Notes under the pieces: model-generated
The model's input: the letters and a program-made list of their open reading frames with translations, nothing else
What the model was told of the DNA's origin: nothing
Databases searched by the model: none
Program-made: the position numbers and the translations under genes
Part shown: in pieces, positions 41,184 through 49,845 of the stretch
Layout: each line of letters starts with the position of its first letter
Position numbering within the stretch: the stretch's first letter is position 1
Source of the DNA: Amycolatopsis eburnea
GTDB lineage: Bacteria > Actinomycetota > Actinomycetes > Mycobacteriales > Pseudonocardiaceae
Assembly: GCF_003937945.1 (NCBI RefSeq)
Contig: NZ_RSEC01000058.1
Span: 496,001 to 560,000 of the forward strand
Reading direction: 5' to 3'
Length of the DNA stretch: 64,000 nt

Positions 41184-42365
41184 ATGCCCGAAGGATTCCG
41201 CCCGCTCGACGGGATCAAGGTCGTCGACCTGTCCCGCATCCTGGCCGGCCCGTACTGCACCCAGTACCTCGGCGAGATGGGCGCGGACGTCGTGAAGGTC
41301 GAGCCACCGGGCCACGGAGACGACACCCGCGGCTGGGGCCCGCCGTTCGTCGGCGGCGAAGCCGTCTACTACCTGGCGGCGAACCGGAACAAGCGCGGGA
41401 TCGTCCTCGACCTCAAGAGCGACCGCGGCCGCGAGGCGCTGCGCCGGCTCGTCGCGGATGCCGACGTGCTCATCGAGAACTTTCGGCCGGGAACGCTGGA
41501 GAAGTGGGGGATCGGCTACTCGTCGCTCGCCGAGCTGAACCCGCGGCTGATCCACGTGTCGATCACCGGGTTCGGGCAGACCGGCCCGTACCGCGACCGC
41601 GCGGGCTACGACCTGGTCGCGCAGGCCCTCGGCGGCGTGATGTCCCTGACCGGCGAGCCGGACGGCGCGCCGGCGAAGGTCGGGCTGCCGGTGGCGGACC
41701 TGAACGCGGGGACGTGGGCGATCATCGCCGTGCTGATGGCGCTGCAGGCGCGGCACACCACCGGCCGCGGGCAGTACCTCGACGTGTCCCTTTTGGACAG
41801 TCAGCTGGCGTGGCACGTCTACGCGGCGGGCGCGCACTTCTACGACGCACCCCGCCCGCGGCGCATGGGCTCGGCGCACCCGAGCATCGTCCCGTACCAG
41901 GCCTACCACGCGGCCGACGGCTGGCTGATCATCGCGGTGGGTAGCGAGAAGCTGTGGCACGCGTTCTGCGGGGTGCTGGACCTGGACATCGCCGCGGACC
42001 CGCGGTTTTCGTCGAACGCTTCGCGGGCCGCGCACCGGGACGCGTTGAACGCGCTGCTGGAACCGGTGGTGCTGACGCGCACGGTGGCGGAGTGGTCGAA
42101 GTCCTTCGACGCGGCGGGCATCCCGGCGGCCCCGATCAACGAGATCGACGACGTGTACGCGGACCCGTGGACGGCGGCGCGCGACCAGGTGGTGCGGCTG
42201 CCGCACCCGACGGTGGGGACGTACGTGGGGACGGGGTTCCCGGTGAAGGCGTCCGACACCCCGGCGCGGCCTTCGTCGGCGCCGCCGACGTTGGGGCAGC
42301 ACACGGCGGAGGTGCTCGGGGAGCTGGGTTACTCGCCGGAGGAGATCGCGGAGTTCCTGGACTGA
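41184..42365 (+). CDS. CoA-transferase, CaiB/BaiF (family III)
   Basis: Family III CoA-transferase of 393 residues, moving CoA between carboxylic acids through an aspartyl-CoA thioester. The N-terminus PLDGIKVVDLSRILAGPYCTQ, the motif ADVVKVEPPGHGD and the segment LIENFRPGTLEKWG are typical. Asp172 (LPVADLNAG) is the expected catalytic residue. GAGGAG lies 8 bp before the ATG. The next gene (class III aminotransferase) follows after 93 bp on the same strand and may be co-transcribed. Substrates cannot be told. Confidence 0.92.
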   Translation: MPEGFRPLDGIKVVDLSRILAGPYCTQYLGEMGADVVKVEPPGHGDDTRGWGPPFVGGEAVYYLAANRNKRGIVLDLKSDRGREALRRLVADADVLIENFRPGTLEKWGIGYSSLAELNPRLIHVSITGFGQTGPYRDRAGYDLVAQALGGVMSLTGEPDGAPAKVGLPVADLNAGTWAIIAVLMALQARHTTGRGQYLDVSLLDSQLAWHVYAAGAHFYDAPRPRRMGSAHPSIVPYQAYHAADGWLIIAVGSEKLWHAFCGVLDLDIAADPRFSSNASRAAHRDALNALLEPVVLTRTVAEWSKSFDAAGIPAAPINEIDDVYADPWTAARDQVVRLPHPTVGTYVGTGFPVKASDTPARPSSAPPTLGQHTAEVLGELGYSPEEIAEFLD

Positions 42366-42458
42366 CCGGCCAGTCCGGGGGCGCCGACTGTGCACGATGG
42401 AGTGGTCGCGCTCGCCGCTTCGCCCTGGTAGGGATGGGGGCAGGACTGAGGAGGACCG

Positions 42459-43727
42459 ATGTCAGCACAGCACGCCCTGTGGCACCCGTTCGCCGACATG
42501 GGCGCGGTCGACGGCGACCGGATGGTCATCACGCGCGGCGAGGGCTCGTACGTCTGGGACGACGCCGGGCGGCGGTACTTCGACGCGACCGCGTCGCTCT
42601 GGTACGCGAACTTCGGGCACGGGCGCCCGGAAATCACCGACGCCGTCGCGGAGCAGCTGCGGACGCTCGACTCGTACAACCTGTTCGGCTACAACGCCAA
42701 CCAGCCGGCGATCGAGCTGGCGGACCGCGTCGCCGCGCTGGCGCCGGAGCAGGGGTCGAAGGTGTTCTTCGGCTCGGGTGGCGGTGACGTCATCGACACC
42801 GCCGTCAAGCTGGCGCGGGCGTACTTCGCGCACACCGGGCGGCCGGAGAAGGTGCACGTGATCGGCCGGGCGCAGGGGTACCACGGCACGCACGGCTTCG
42901 GCACCGCGGTCGGCGGCATCCCGGCCAACGCGGCCGGCTTCGGGCCGCAGCCGCCGGACTTCTCGCACATCCCGTACGACAGCGCGGCGGCGCTGGAGGC
43001 GGAGATCGAGCGTGTCGGGTCGGCGCGCGTGGCGGCGTTCTTCTGCGAGCCGGTGATCGGCGCGGGCGGCGTGCTGCTGCCGCCGGACGGGTACATCGAA
43101 GAGGTCGCGGCGATCTGCCGCCGCCACGACGTGCTGTTCGTCGCGGACTGCGTGATCGCCGCCTGGGGCCGGCTCGGCACGTGGTTCGGCATCGACCGCT
43201 GGGCCGTGCGGCCCGACATGATCACGACGGCGAAGGGCATCACCGGCGGCACGATCCCGCTGGGCGCGCTGATCGTGGCCCCGCGGGTGGCGGAACCGTT
43301 CTTCACCGGCGCGCCGGGCGCTCCGATCTTCCGCCACGGCGCGACGTACGCGGGCCACCCGGTGGCGTGCGCGGCCGGCCTGGCGACGCTGGACATCTAC
43401 GAGCGCGACGGCCTGATCCCGCGCGGCCGCGAACTCGAGAAGCCGTTGGCCGACGCGGTTTCGGGCGTGAGCGGGCACCCGCTGGTGGCGGAGGTCCGCG
43501 CGGGACTCGGCTTCCTGGCGGCCGTCGAGCTGACGGCGGACGTCATGGACGCCGACCCGGGCGCCCCGGTGAAGCTGCAGCGCGCCTGCCGGGACGAGGG
43601 CGTGATCGTGCGCAACCTCGGACGCGGGGTCGCGGTGTCACCGCCGTTGATCGCCGTTGAGCCGGAGCTGGACCTGCTGGCGGCGGCGCTGCCGAAGGCC
43701 TTGGACCGCTTGGCCGCCCAGAGCTGA
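42459..43727 (+). CDS. Class III aminotransferase with divergent cofactor motifs
   Basis: PLP-dependent aminotransferase-family protein of 422 residues. The PLP Lys is K259 (MITTAKGITGG) and the pyridine-nitrogen Asp is D230. The motif usually reading DE(V/I)xxGFGR is DCVIAAWGRLG, and the SGSEA loop is changed to GSGGGDVIDTAVKLAR. It resembles omega-amino acid:pyruvate aminotransferases but is clearly diverged, so the amine substrate is open. GAGGA lies 5-9 bases before the ATG. A hairpin follows the stop. Confidence 0.88.
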   Translation: MSAQHALWHPFADMGAVDGDRMVITRGEGSYVWDDAGRRYFDATASLWYANFGHGRPEITDAVAEQLRTLDSYNLFGYNANQPAIELADRVAALAPEQGSKVFFGSGGGDVIDTAVKLARAYFAHTGRPEKVHVIGRAQGYHGTHGFGTAVGGIPANAAGFGPQPPDFSHIPYDSAAALEAEIERVGSARVAAFFCEPVIGAGGVLLPPDGYIEEVAAICRRHDVLFVADCVIAAWGRLGTWFGIDRWAVRPDMITTAKGITGGTIPLGALIVAPRVAEPFFTGAPGAPIFRHGATYAGHPVACAAGLATLDIYERDGLIPRGRELEKPLADAVSGVSGHPLVAEVRAGLGFLAAVELTADVMDADPGAPVKLQRACRDEGVIVRNLGRGVAVSPPLIAVEPELDLLAAALPKALDRLAAQS

Positions 43728-43734
43728 GGTCGCG

Positions 43735-43765
43735 GCCGGCGGCGACCCCCGGGCTCGCCGCCGGC
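43735..43765. terminator. 11-bp hairpin between convergent genes
   Basis: GCCGGCGGCGA (43735-43745) pairs exactly with 43755-43765 around a 9-base loop. It begins 8 bp after the aminotransferase stop and lies 9 bp from the convergent VOC gene stop, so it can serve both strands. Confidence 0.7.
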
Positions 43766-43773
43766 TCCACGCC

Positions 43774-44211
43774 TCACGAAACGCAGAACTCGTTCCCCTC
43801 CGGATCCGCCACGGTCACCCAGCTGTGCGGCCCCTGCCGCCCCCGGTGCAGGTACGTCGCCCCGCGGGCCGTCAGCTTCTCCAGCGTCGCCTCGACGTTG
43901 TCCGCGCCCACCCAGACGTCGATGTGGAGCCGGTTCTTCCCCGCCTTCCCCTCCGGGACCTCCTGGAACAGGATCCGCCGCGGCGGCCCGTCCGGTGGCG
44001 AGTCCGGGTGCCGGATCGCCGCGCCGCTCTTCCAGACCAGCGATCCCCGGTACGTCCGGGTTTCCTCCTCCTTCGCGTACCCCTTCGCGATCATCTCGCG
44101 GATGAAGCCTTCGTCCGTCGGTTCCACGGACCAGCCGAGCGTCTCGGCCCACCAGTCGGCCTGCACGTGCGGGTCGGCCGAATCCACCACTACCTGGAAG
44201 TCATGCGCCAT
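43774..44211 (-). CDS. VOC superfamily (glyoxalase/bleomycin resistance-like) protein
   Basis: Protein of 145 residues with two betaalphabetabetabeta units of the vicinal-oxygen-chelate fold. The first begins HDFQVVVDSADPHVQADWWAETLGW and the second contains RLHIDVWVGADNVEATLEKL, ending WVTVADPEGNEFCVS. The His and Glu at the usual metal positions are present (HIDVW; GNEFC). The enzymatic role (lyase, dioxygenase or binding protein) is unknown. Its start overlaps the upstream 65-residue gene by 22 bp. Confidence 0.88.
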   Translation of the reverse strand: MAHDFQVVVDSADPHVQADWWAETLGWSVEPTDEGFIREMIAKGYAKEEETRTYRGSLVWKSGAAIRHPDSPPDGPPRRILFQEVPEGKAGKNRLHIDVWVGADNVEATLEKLTARGATYLHRGRQGPHSWVTVADPEGNEFCVS

Positions 44212-44387
44212 ACGGGCACGTTAACGACCGAGTCCGACATTTTCCGGAGCGCCGGGTCCTCGGGGACGACCGTGAAGCGCCACTTGTCCACGCCGCCGCC
44301 CATGATTTCGGCGTACCGGCGGGCGCCGTCGGCGTTGGCGAAGCGGACCTGCTGGCCGTTCGTCAGGTGGGTGATCTTGACCGCCAC
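44190..44387 (-). CDS. Hypothetical protein, 65 residues
   Basis: Small protein VAVKITHLTNGQQVRFANAD and onward, with the middle RRYAEIMGGGVDKWRFTVVPED. GGGAGG lies 7 bases before the GTG at 44387, supporting the start over longer versions. It overlaps the VOC gene by 22 bp, so translation may be coupled. No family is recognised. The predicted structure is a short beta hairpin plus a helix. Codon use fits the genome. Confidence 0.65.
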   Translation of the reverse strand: MAVKITHLTNGQQVRFANADGARRYAEIMGGGVDKWRFTVVPEDPALRKMSDSVVNVPVWRMTSR

Positions 44388-44404
44388 AACAACCTCCCGA
44401 AGTC

Positions 44405-44450
44405 TGTGGGCCGGCCCGCGGAGCTTCCCCCTCCGGGACCGGCCCGCACA
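44405..44450 (-). terminator. Imperfect hairpin downstream of the GNAT gene
   Basis: CCGGCCCGCACA (44439-44450) pairs with TGTGGGCCGG (44405-44414) with a two-base bulge, around a long loop containing TCCCGGAGGGGGAAGCTCC. It lies between the acetyltransferase stop (44521) and the next gene start (44387) on the minus strand. It could end the former transcript or fold in the leader of the latter. Confidence 0.4.
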
Positions 44451-44520
44451 GTAGAACACATGTTCGACCGTGTGCGCCAGTGCCTCCCCCGGGCAGGGGA
44501 GAAATCCACAAAACTCCAGG

Positions 44521-45024
44521 TCAGAGCGGTCGGATCATCGCCACGCGCGGCCAGGCGTCCAGGCCGCGGGCCGCCTCGGCGCGGCGGATCGCGCGCAGCC
44601 CGTCGCCGATTTCACCGTCCAGGAGGACCCGGAACCGCAGCCGCTCGTAGTACGGCGCGTTCCACGGGACGGCGGCGAACGTCGTGAGCGTCAGCGCCGG
44701 GAGACCGCGGGCGAGGGCCCACTCCGCGAGCGTCTCGATCAGCGCGCGGCCCAGCCCGCGCCGGGCGTGGCCGGGGCGGACCGAGACCTGCTCGATGTGC
44801 GCGTGCCCGTCGACGACCTCCGCGACCAGGTAGGCGACCGGCCGGTCGTCCTCGTCGACGCTCACCCACGCGCGGCCGTCGGCCTGGTACACCGCCAGTT
44901 CCGCGACCGACCCGGGGTCGTCGTCGGCGATCGCCGTCATGCCGATGTCGCGGAAGAGGCTGCCCGCCTCGCGTTCGACGTCGATCAACGCGGGCAGGTC
45001 GTCGGGGCGCGCGAGCCGGATCAC
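44521..45024 (-). CDS. GNAT-family N-acetyltransferase
   Basis: Acetyl-CoA-dependent acyltransferase of 167 residues. The acetyl-CoA loop is in SVRPGHARRGLGRALIETLAEWA, matching the R/QxxGxG/A signature. The C-terminal ALTLTTFAAVPWNAPYYERLRF is typical of RimI-like members. The acceptor (amine, amino acid or protein) cannot be predicted. The gene sits 31 bp from the IclR gene stop on the same strand. Confidence 0.9.
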   Translation of the reverse strand: MIRLARPDDLPALIDVEREAGSLFRDIGMTAIADDDPGSVAELAVYQADGRAWVSVDEDDRPVAYLVAEVVDGHAHIEQVSVRPGHARRGLGRALIETLAEWALARGLPALTLTTFAAVPWNAPYYERLRFRVLLDGEIGDGLRAIRRAEAARGLDAWPRVAMIRPL

Positions 45025-45055
45025 CCCGCCATTCCTACGGGCTCGCGCGGGATTC

Positions 45056-45841
45056 TCACAGCGAATAAGACGAGATCGCCCGCTGGATCCGGGTCGCGTA
45101 CTCCTGGAGGGCGGTGATCGCGGTCTGCCGCGCCTCGTCGGTGATCCGCGCGGCCGGGCCGGCCAGGCTGAGCACCGTCGGCCGCCGTCCGTAGGCGTGC
45201 ACCGGGACCGAACACGCCCAGACGCCTTCGTCGATTTCCCCCGAGCTGACCGAATACCGGTTCTCCAGCGCGCGCTTCAGCTCGTCGCGGATCGCCGTCC
45301 CGCGCTGGTCGACGATCGAGGGCAGCCGCCGGTCGCGTTCCATCTCCGGCAGCAGCGCGAGCAGCATCTTGCCGGACGCCCCGAGCCCGAGCGGCATCGA
45401 ATGCCCGGGCTCGAACGTGAACCGCATGGCGCGGTCGCACTCGACGCGGTCCGCGCACACGGCGGCGTCGCCGAACTGCTGGAACAGCATCACCGTTTCG
45501 CCCAGCTCCCGCGCGGCCTCCTCCATCGACGGCCGCGCCAGCCGGACGAGGTCGTTCGCCAGCTGCGCGGCCCGCGCCAGCGGCATCACCTGGCTGGTCA
45601 GGTGGTAGTGCCCGGCGCGGCCTTCTTCGAGCAGCTGCAGCTCCTTGAGCAGCGCCACGTAGCGGTAGGTCGTCGCGACCGGGGTGCCGATCGTCGCGGC
45701 GAGCTCGGCGACGCTGGCCTCCCAGCGACTTTCGGAGAAGGCGAGCAGCAGCTGCAGGACCTTGCGGGAACTGCTGGCACCGGGGGTGCGGCGCGGCGCG
45801 GAGGTGGCGGGACCGTCGACGGCACTGACGGCAGGCGTCAT
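45056..45841 (-). CDS. IclR-family transcriptional regulator
   Basis: Regulator of 261 residues. The N-terminal winged HTH includes SRKVLQLLLAFSESRWEASVAELAATIGTPVATTYRYVALL. The C-terminal IclR effector domain (GAF-like) contains LGASGKMLLALLPE and the later GVWACSVPVHAYGRRPTVLSLAGPA. I chose the second of two adjacent ATGs (45841) because GAGAGG is then five bases upstream. IclR proteins usually control catabolic genes for aromatic or short organic acids; no adjacent target is obvious. Confidence 0.9.
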   Translation of the reverse strand: MTPAVSAVDGPATSAPRRTPGASSSRKVLQLLLAFSESRWEASVAELAATIGTPVATTYRYVALLKELQLLEEGRAGHYHLTSQVMPLARAAQLANDLVRLARPSMEEAARELGETVMLFQQFGDAAVCADRVECDRAMRFTFEPGHSMPLGLGASGKMLLALLPEMERDRRLPSIVDQRGTAIRDELKRALENRYSVSSGEIDEGVWACSVPVHAYGRRPTVLSLAGPAARITDEARQTAITALQEYATRIQRAISSYSL

Positions 45842-45950
45842 CATGACCTCTCGGTGAGACAAAAACGACCTTCGCTATCACACGGGGTGAATAAATTAGC
45901 ACGTTGTGTTAAACGAAAGCCAGCATTCCCACCGTTCGGGGAAACCGCAG

Positions 45951-46646
45951 TCACTGAGTAATGAACTCGCCCGGTTCGGTCACCACGGGTGACTCGACGT
46001 AGAGACCGCGGTACTCGTCCTGGATCCCGGAGTTGTGCACCTGCAGCGCCAGCGGGCCGACGCGGCCGGCGGTCTTGTCGGTGAACCGCAGGACCTCGAC
46101 GCCCTTGCACGTGACGGCCGTTCCGGTGAGCGGGCAGCACGCCATCCGCGCCACCCCGGTGGCCGCGTCCCCGATCAGCTCGCACTGCGCCCACTTCTTG
46201 ATGTCGATGCTGGGGTGGGGCAGCTGCTTGAACAGTTTCCCGCCGCCGTCGTTGTGGCCCGGCCGGTAGTCCCAGTGCCCGCCGTTCGGCGGCTGGAACT
46301 GGATGGCGCTCAGCGCGTCGCGGATCGGGTCGGTGGTGCCCCAGATCAGCACGGTCGGTTTGTGGTTGCCCTTGACCTGCCGCACATTGAATATCCACCG
46401 AAACGTGCCGACCTGCTGTTTGTTGTAGTACAACCAGCCGCGCGCGGTGCCGTTTCCGTGGATGACGCCGTTTTTCGCCGACCACAGACCGGGCTTGGAC
46501 GACGTCCAGGCGGTCAAATCGGCGCCGTCGAACATCGAGACCAGATTCGGGTCGCCATACGGGTTTTCCGCGGCCGCCGCGGAGGGCGCGAACGACGACG
46601 CCGCGACGATCGCCGCGGCGAGCACGCCGAACAACTTCCGGAACAT
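45951..46646 (-). CDS. Secreted DUF1080 (3-keto-disaccharide hydrolase-like) protein
   Basis: Exported protein of 231 residues. The signal peptide MFRKLFGVLAAAIVAASSFA is followed by a concanavalin-like beta-sandwich of the DUF1080 type: SMFDGADLTAWTSS near the start, LYYNKQQVGTFRW and ALQVHNSGIQDEYRGLYVESP near the end. Members hydrolyse or bind keto-sugars or other glycans. Two Cys pairs could be oxidised outside the cell. ATG 46646 follows GAGAGGACGGCAGG. Confidence 0.85.
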   Translation of the reverse strand: MFRKLFGVLAAAIVAASSFAPSAAAAENPYGDPNLVSMFDGADLTAWTSSKPGLWSAKNGVIHGNGTARGWLYYNKQQVGTFRWIFNVRQVKGNHKPTVLIWGTTDPIRDALSAIQFQPPNGGHWDYRPGHNDGGGKLFKQLPHPSIDIKKWAQCELIGDAATGVARMACCPLTGTAVTCKGVEVLRFTDKTAGRVGPLALQVHNSGIQDEYRGLYVESPVVTEPGEFITQ

Positions 46647-46721
46647 CCTGCCGTCCTCTCGTGGGTGCGAATCGAGGGTTCGGACGGCGGATTTCACGCT
46701 ACGAGCCGCGGCCGTCAGGCG

Positions 46722-48248
46722 TCAACCGCGGTCCCGGTCACCGGTGAGGAACGGCGTCAGCAGTCCCGGGACGGCCTGGTCGGCCAGCGCCAGCCCGTCG
46801 GCCTCCCCGACGTCGAGCACCACGTACTTGCCCTTGCCCGCGGCGACCGGCGCGATCACCGTGACGAGCCCGGCGCGGCGCTGGAAGTACGAGCGCTCGA
46901 CGACGATCCCGGTCATCCCGTCGCGGCGGACGGCCGCCGTGCCGCGGTCCAGCGAGCCCGAGCGCGTCACCAGGTAGCGGCCGGCGAGCGCGTGCCCGAG
47001 ACCGCGGTAGCGGTCCCAGCCGACGAGCGCGGCGAACGGCAGCAGCACGAGCGCGGCCTGCCACGGCCAGTCCGGCAGCGCGCCGAGCCACGCCAGGCCG
47101 TACAGCGCCGCGGCGAGCAGCAGCACGCCGACGACGGCGCGGGAGATCCGCCGGTACAGCGCCCGGCGCGGGTGGCGGGTCAGCGGTGTCGCGGCAGGGT
47201 CTTCGCCGAGCACCTCCGCGACGACTTCGTGCGCCTTCGCCAGCGGCGCGGGCGGCAGCAGCAGGCCACCGCCCTTGTCCGCGCCCTTGCCCTCCCGCAG
47301 GCCGCCCGCGATGGCGACGACGCGGGCGCCGCCGGCCAGCCGCAGCGGCAGCGGCTCGCGGACCTCGACGCCGCGCAGGCGCTCCTCCTCGATCGACACC
47401 GAGCGCGTCGTGATCAGCCCGCGCCGGATGTGCAGCGTCCCGGCGGGCTCGCGGGTGAGCCGGTGGTTCCAGAACGAGAGCACGTACCCGCCGACCGACA
47501 GCATCGACACGAGCACCAGCAGCCCGGCGGCGGCCAGCACCAGGCTCAGCCACGCCGGCGTGTCCGTGAAGTGCCCGACGACGGTCTGGACCAGCGAGAA
47601 CTGGATCGGGTCGAAGTGCAGTTCGTGCGCGAAGTGGTAGACGGTGCCGACCACGGCGCCGACCACCGCGAGGCCGGAGAGCGTGAAGGGCGCGTACCGC
47701 AGCCACTTCTTGTCGACCGCGGCCACGAGCTGCTCCGGCGGCGCGGCGGCGACCGCTTCGGCCTTACGGTGTAAGAGCAGTGTCCGCAGCCGCTGTGCCT
47801 CGGCGACGGTGACGGCGTCGAGGACGAGTTCGTCCTTGCCCGGACCCTTGCCGTGCGAGTGCCGCCCGGTGCCGATCCGCGCCGCGGCGAGGGAGAACAG
47901 CCGGTGCTTCGGCTCGGAGGTGACGTCGACCGTGCGGATCCGGTCGCGGGGGATCGCGCGCTGCTTGCGCAGCAGCAGCCCGGTGTGCCACTCGACCTGC
48001 GTCGCGGTGATCCGGTAGCGCGAGGTCAGCACGTGCGAGACGCCGGTGCACACGGCGATCGCGGTGAACGCCAGCCCGATCCACTGCCACGGCTCGCCGT
48101 GGCCGAACAGCAGCGCGCCCAGCAGCACCGGCAGCGACTTCGCCAGGTCCAGCACCGGCCGGATGAGCAGCATGCGCCGGTCGAGGCGGTGCCAGGGCGC
48201 GTCCTGCGTGCCTTCTGCGGGCGGCGTCACGACCGTCTCGGTGCTCAC
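46722..48248 (-). CDS. Membrane protein with bacterial PH domains (YdbT-like)
   Basis: Membrane protein of 508 residues with repeated bacterial PH (bPH2/DUF304) domains separated by paired membrane segments. Examples of the PH strand pattern are SRYRITATQVEWHTGLLLRKQRAIPRDRIRTVDV written here in part, and HIRRGLITTRSVSIEEERLRGVEV. It overlaps the YdbS-like gene by 4 bp (GTGA). In Bacillus the YdbS-YdbT pair gives resistance to certain bacteriocins; whether this pair does so is unknown. Confidence 0.86.
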   Translation of the reverse strand: MSTETVVTPPAEGTQDAPWHRLDRRMLLIRPVLDLAKSLPVLLGALLFGHGEPWQWIGLAFTAIAVCTGVSHVLTSRYRITATQVEWHTGLLLRKQRAIPRDRIRTVDVTSEPKHRLFSLAAARIGTGRHSHGKGPGKDELVLDAVTVAEAQRLRTLLLHRKAEAVAAAPPEQLVAAVDKKWLRYAPFTLSGLAVVGAVVGTVYHFAHELHFDPIQFSLVQTVVGHFTDTPAWLSLVLAAAGLLVLVSMLSVGGYVLSFWNHRLTREPAGTLHIRRGLITTRSVSIEEERLRGVEVREPLPLRLAGGARVVAIAGGLREGKGADKGGGLLLPPAPLAKAHEVVAEVLGEDPAATPLTRHPRRALYRRISRAVVGVLLLAAALYGLAWLGALPDWPWQAALVLLPFAALVGWDRYRGLGHALAGRYLVTRSGSLDRGTAAVRRDGMTGIVVERSYFQRRAGLVTVIAPVAAGKGKYVVLDVGEADGLALADQAVPGLLTPFLTGDRDRG

Positions 48249-48754
48249 GTCGCGTCCCCGCGCACGGCCTGGGTCGTCTTCGTCAGCTCGTCGGCCAGCT
48301 CCAGCGCGCGATCGTGCGCCAGGCCCGAGATGCGCAGCGGCCCCGCCGCGGACGCCGTCGTCACGGTGATCTTCGCCAGGCCGAACAGCTGCTCGAACGG
48401 GTCGCGCTCGATGTCGACGGTCTGGATCCGCGAGACCGGCGCGATCCGCCACTCCTGCTTCAGCCAGCCGGCCTGGGTGTAGACGGCCTCGTCGGTGACC
48501 TCCCAGCGGTGCACGCGGTAGCGCCATTGCGGCATCACGAGCAGGTGCAGCGGCGCGAGCACGCACGAGACCACCAGCGTCACGGTCAGGAACGACGGCG
48601 GGTCGTCGCTGGTCACCACGATGACGGTCTGCAGCCCGACCAGCACGATCCAGAGGATGGCGGCGGTCGCCGTCCAGTAGCCGATGGCCCGGCGGCTGAC
48701 CCGGTGCGCCGGCGGCCGCAGCCGCAGCGCCGTGTTCGCGGTGTGTTCGGTCAC
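48245..48754 (-). CDS. Membrane protein with one PH domain (YdbS-like)
   Basis: Protein of 169 residues. Two membrane segments (about 26-45 and 56-74) precede a bPH2 domain containing RYRVHRWEVTDEAVYTQAGWLKQEWRIAPVSRIQTVD in continuous form, of which the LxxQWRIAPxSRIQTV pattern is diagnostic. It is the first gene of a two-gene operon with the YdbT-like protein. The GTG start at 48754 has no strong ribosome site. Confidence 0.86.
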   Translation of the reverse strand: MTEHTANTALRLRPPAHRVSRRAIGYWTATAAILWIVLVGLQTVIVVTSDDPPSFLTVTLVVSCVLAPLHLLVMPQWRYRVHRWEVTDEAVYTQAGWLKQEWRIAPVSRIQTVDIERDPFEQLFGLAKITVTTASAAGPLRISGLAHDRALELADELTKTTQAVRGDAT

Positions 48755-48906
48755 GGTTCAAGCGTGCCCGATCAGGGACTTGCGCGCCCACGACAGACGT
48801 CACGATGCCGATCCGGTCCGGCCTCGATCGCGTGCCGTTACGATCGGCGCCACCGTCCGTGGAATGGAATCCCCGCGCGCGTGTGTTGTGCTTGAAGGAT
48901 TGTCCT

Positions 48907-49845
48907 ATGAGCAAGCAGGAGGACCCGGTGGGACTCGATCCCGACGACCTGTACGAGGTGGACTCGGACGTCCCCGACCTGACCGGAGCGGTGCTCATGC
49001 ACCACTTCGAAGGGTTCATGGACGCCGGCTCGGCGGGCCGTCTGCTGGCGGAGCACCTGCTGGCCGGCGAGCACCGGGTGGTCGCCCGCTTCGACGTCGA
49101 CCGGCTGATCGACTACCGCTCGCGGCGGCCGACCATGACCTACGCGGTCGACCACTGGGAGGACTACGACGCGCCCGAGCTGGTCGTGCACCTGCTGCAC
49201 GACACCGACGGCACGCCCTTCCTGCTGCTCTCCGGCCCGGAGCCGGACCACGACTGGGAGCGGTTCTGCCGCGCGGTCCGCAACCTGATCGAGCGCTGGG
49301 GCGTCCGGCTGACCGCCGGCTTCCACGGCATCCCGATGGGCGCGCCGCACACCCGCCCGCTCGGCGTCACCGCGCACGCCACCCGCCAGGACCTGGTCGG
49401 CGAGCACCAGCCGCTGCCGAACCGGCTGCAGGTCCCGGGCAGCCTCGCCGCGCTGCTGGAGTACCGGCTCGGTGAGTGGGGCCACGACGCCGTCGGCTTC
49501 GCCGCGCACGTGCCGCACTACCTGGCGCAGTCGACGTACCCGGCGGCTTCTCTGATCGTGCTCGACGCGCTGAGCCGCGCGACCGGGCTGAGCCTGGCCG
49601 AGGGCGAGCTGCGCGAGGCCGCGGAGCTGGCCGACGCGGAGATCAACCGGCAGGTCGCGGAGTCCGACGAGGTCGCCGACGTCGTCCGCGCGCTGGAGCG
49701 GCAGTACGACACGTTCGTCGAAGCTTCGGAGAAGGGGTCGCTGCTCGCGGAGTCGGTCGAGCACATGCCGACCGCGGAGGAGCTCGGCTCGCAGTTCGAG
49801 CGGTTCCTGGCCGAGCAGAACGGCGGCGACGGCACCGAGCGCTGA
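48907..49845 (+). CDS. PAC2 family protein
   Basis: Soluble protein of 312 residues of the PAC2 family, related to a proteasome-assembly chaperone fold and widespread in actinobacteria. Family segments are VLMHHFEGFMDAGSAGRLLAEHLL, GFHGIPMGAPHTRPLGVTAHAT, and VPHYLAQSTYPAASLIVLDAL. ATG 48907 has AAGGA upstream. GTG 48928 is an alternative with AGGAGG five bases before it, which would shorten the protein by 7 residues. The methyltransferase gene overlaps its stop by one base (TGATG). Confidence 0.9.
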   Translation: MSKQEDPVGLDPDDLYEVDSDVPDLTGAVLMHHFEGFMDAGSAGRLLAEHLLAGEHRVVARFDVDRLIDYRSRRPTMTYAVDHWEDYDAPELVVHLLHDTDGTPFLLLSGPEPDHDWERFCRAVRNLIERWGVRLTAGFHGIPMGAPHTRPLGVTAHATRQDLVGEHQPLPNRLQVPGSLAALLEYRLGEWGHDAVGFAAHVPHYLAQSTYPAASLIVLDALSRATGLSLAEGELREAAELADAEINRQVAESDEVADVVRALERQYDTFVEASEKGSLLAESVEHMPTAEELGSQFERFLAEQNGGDGTER

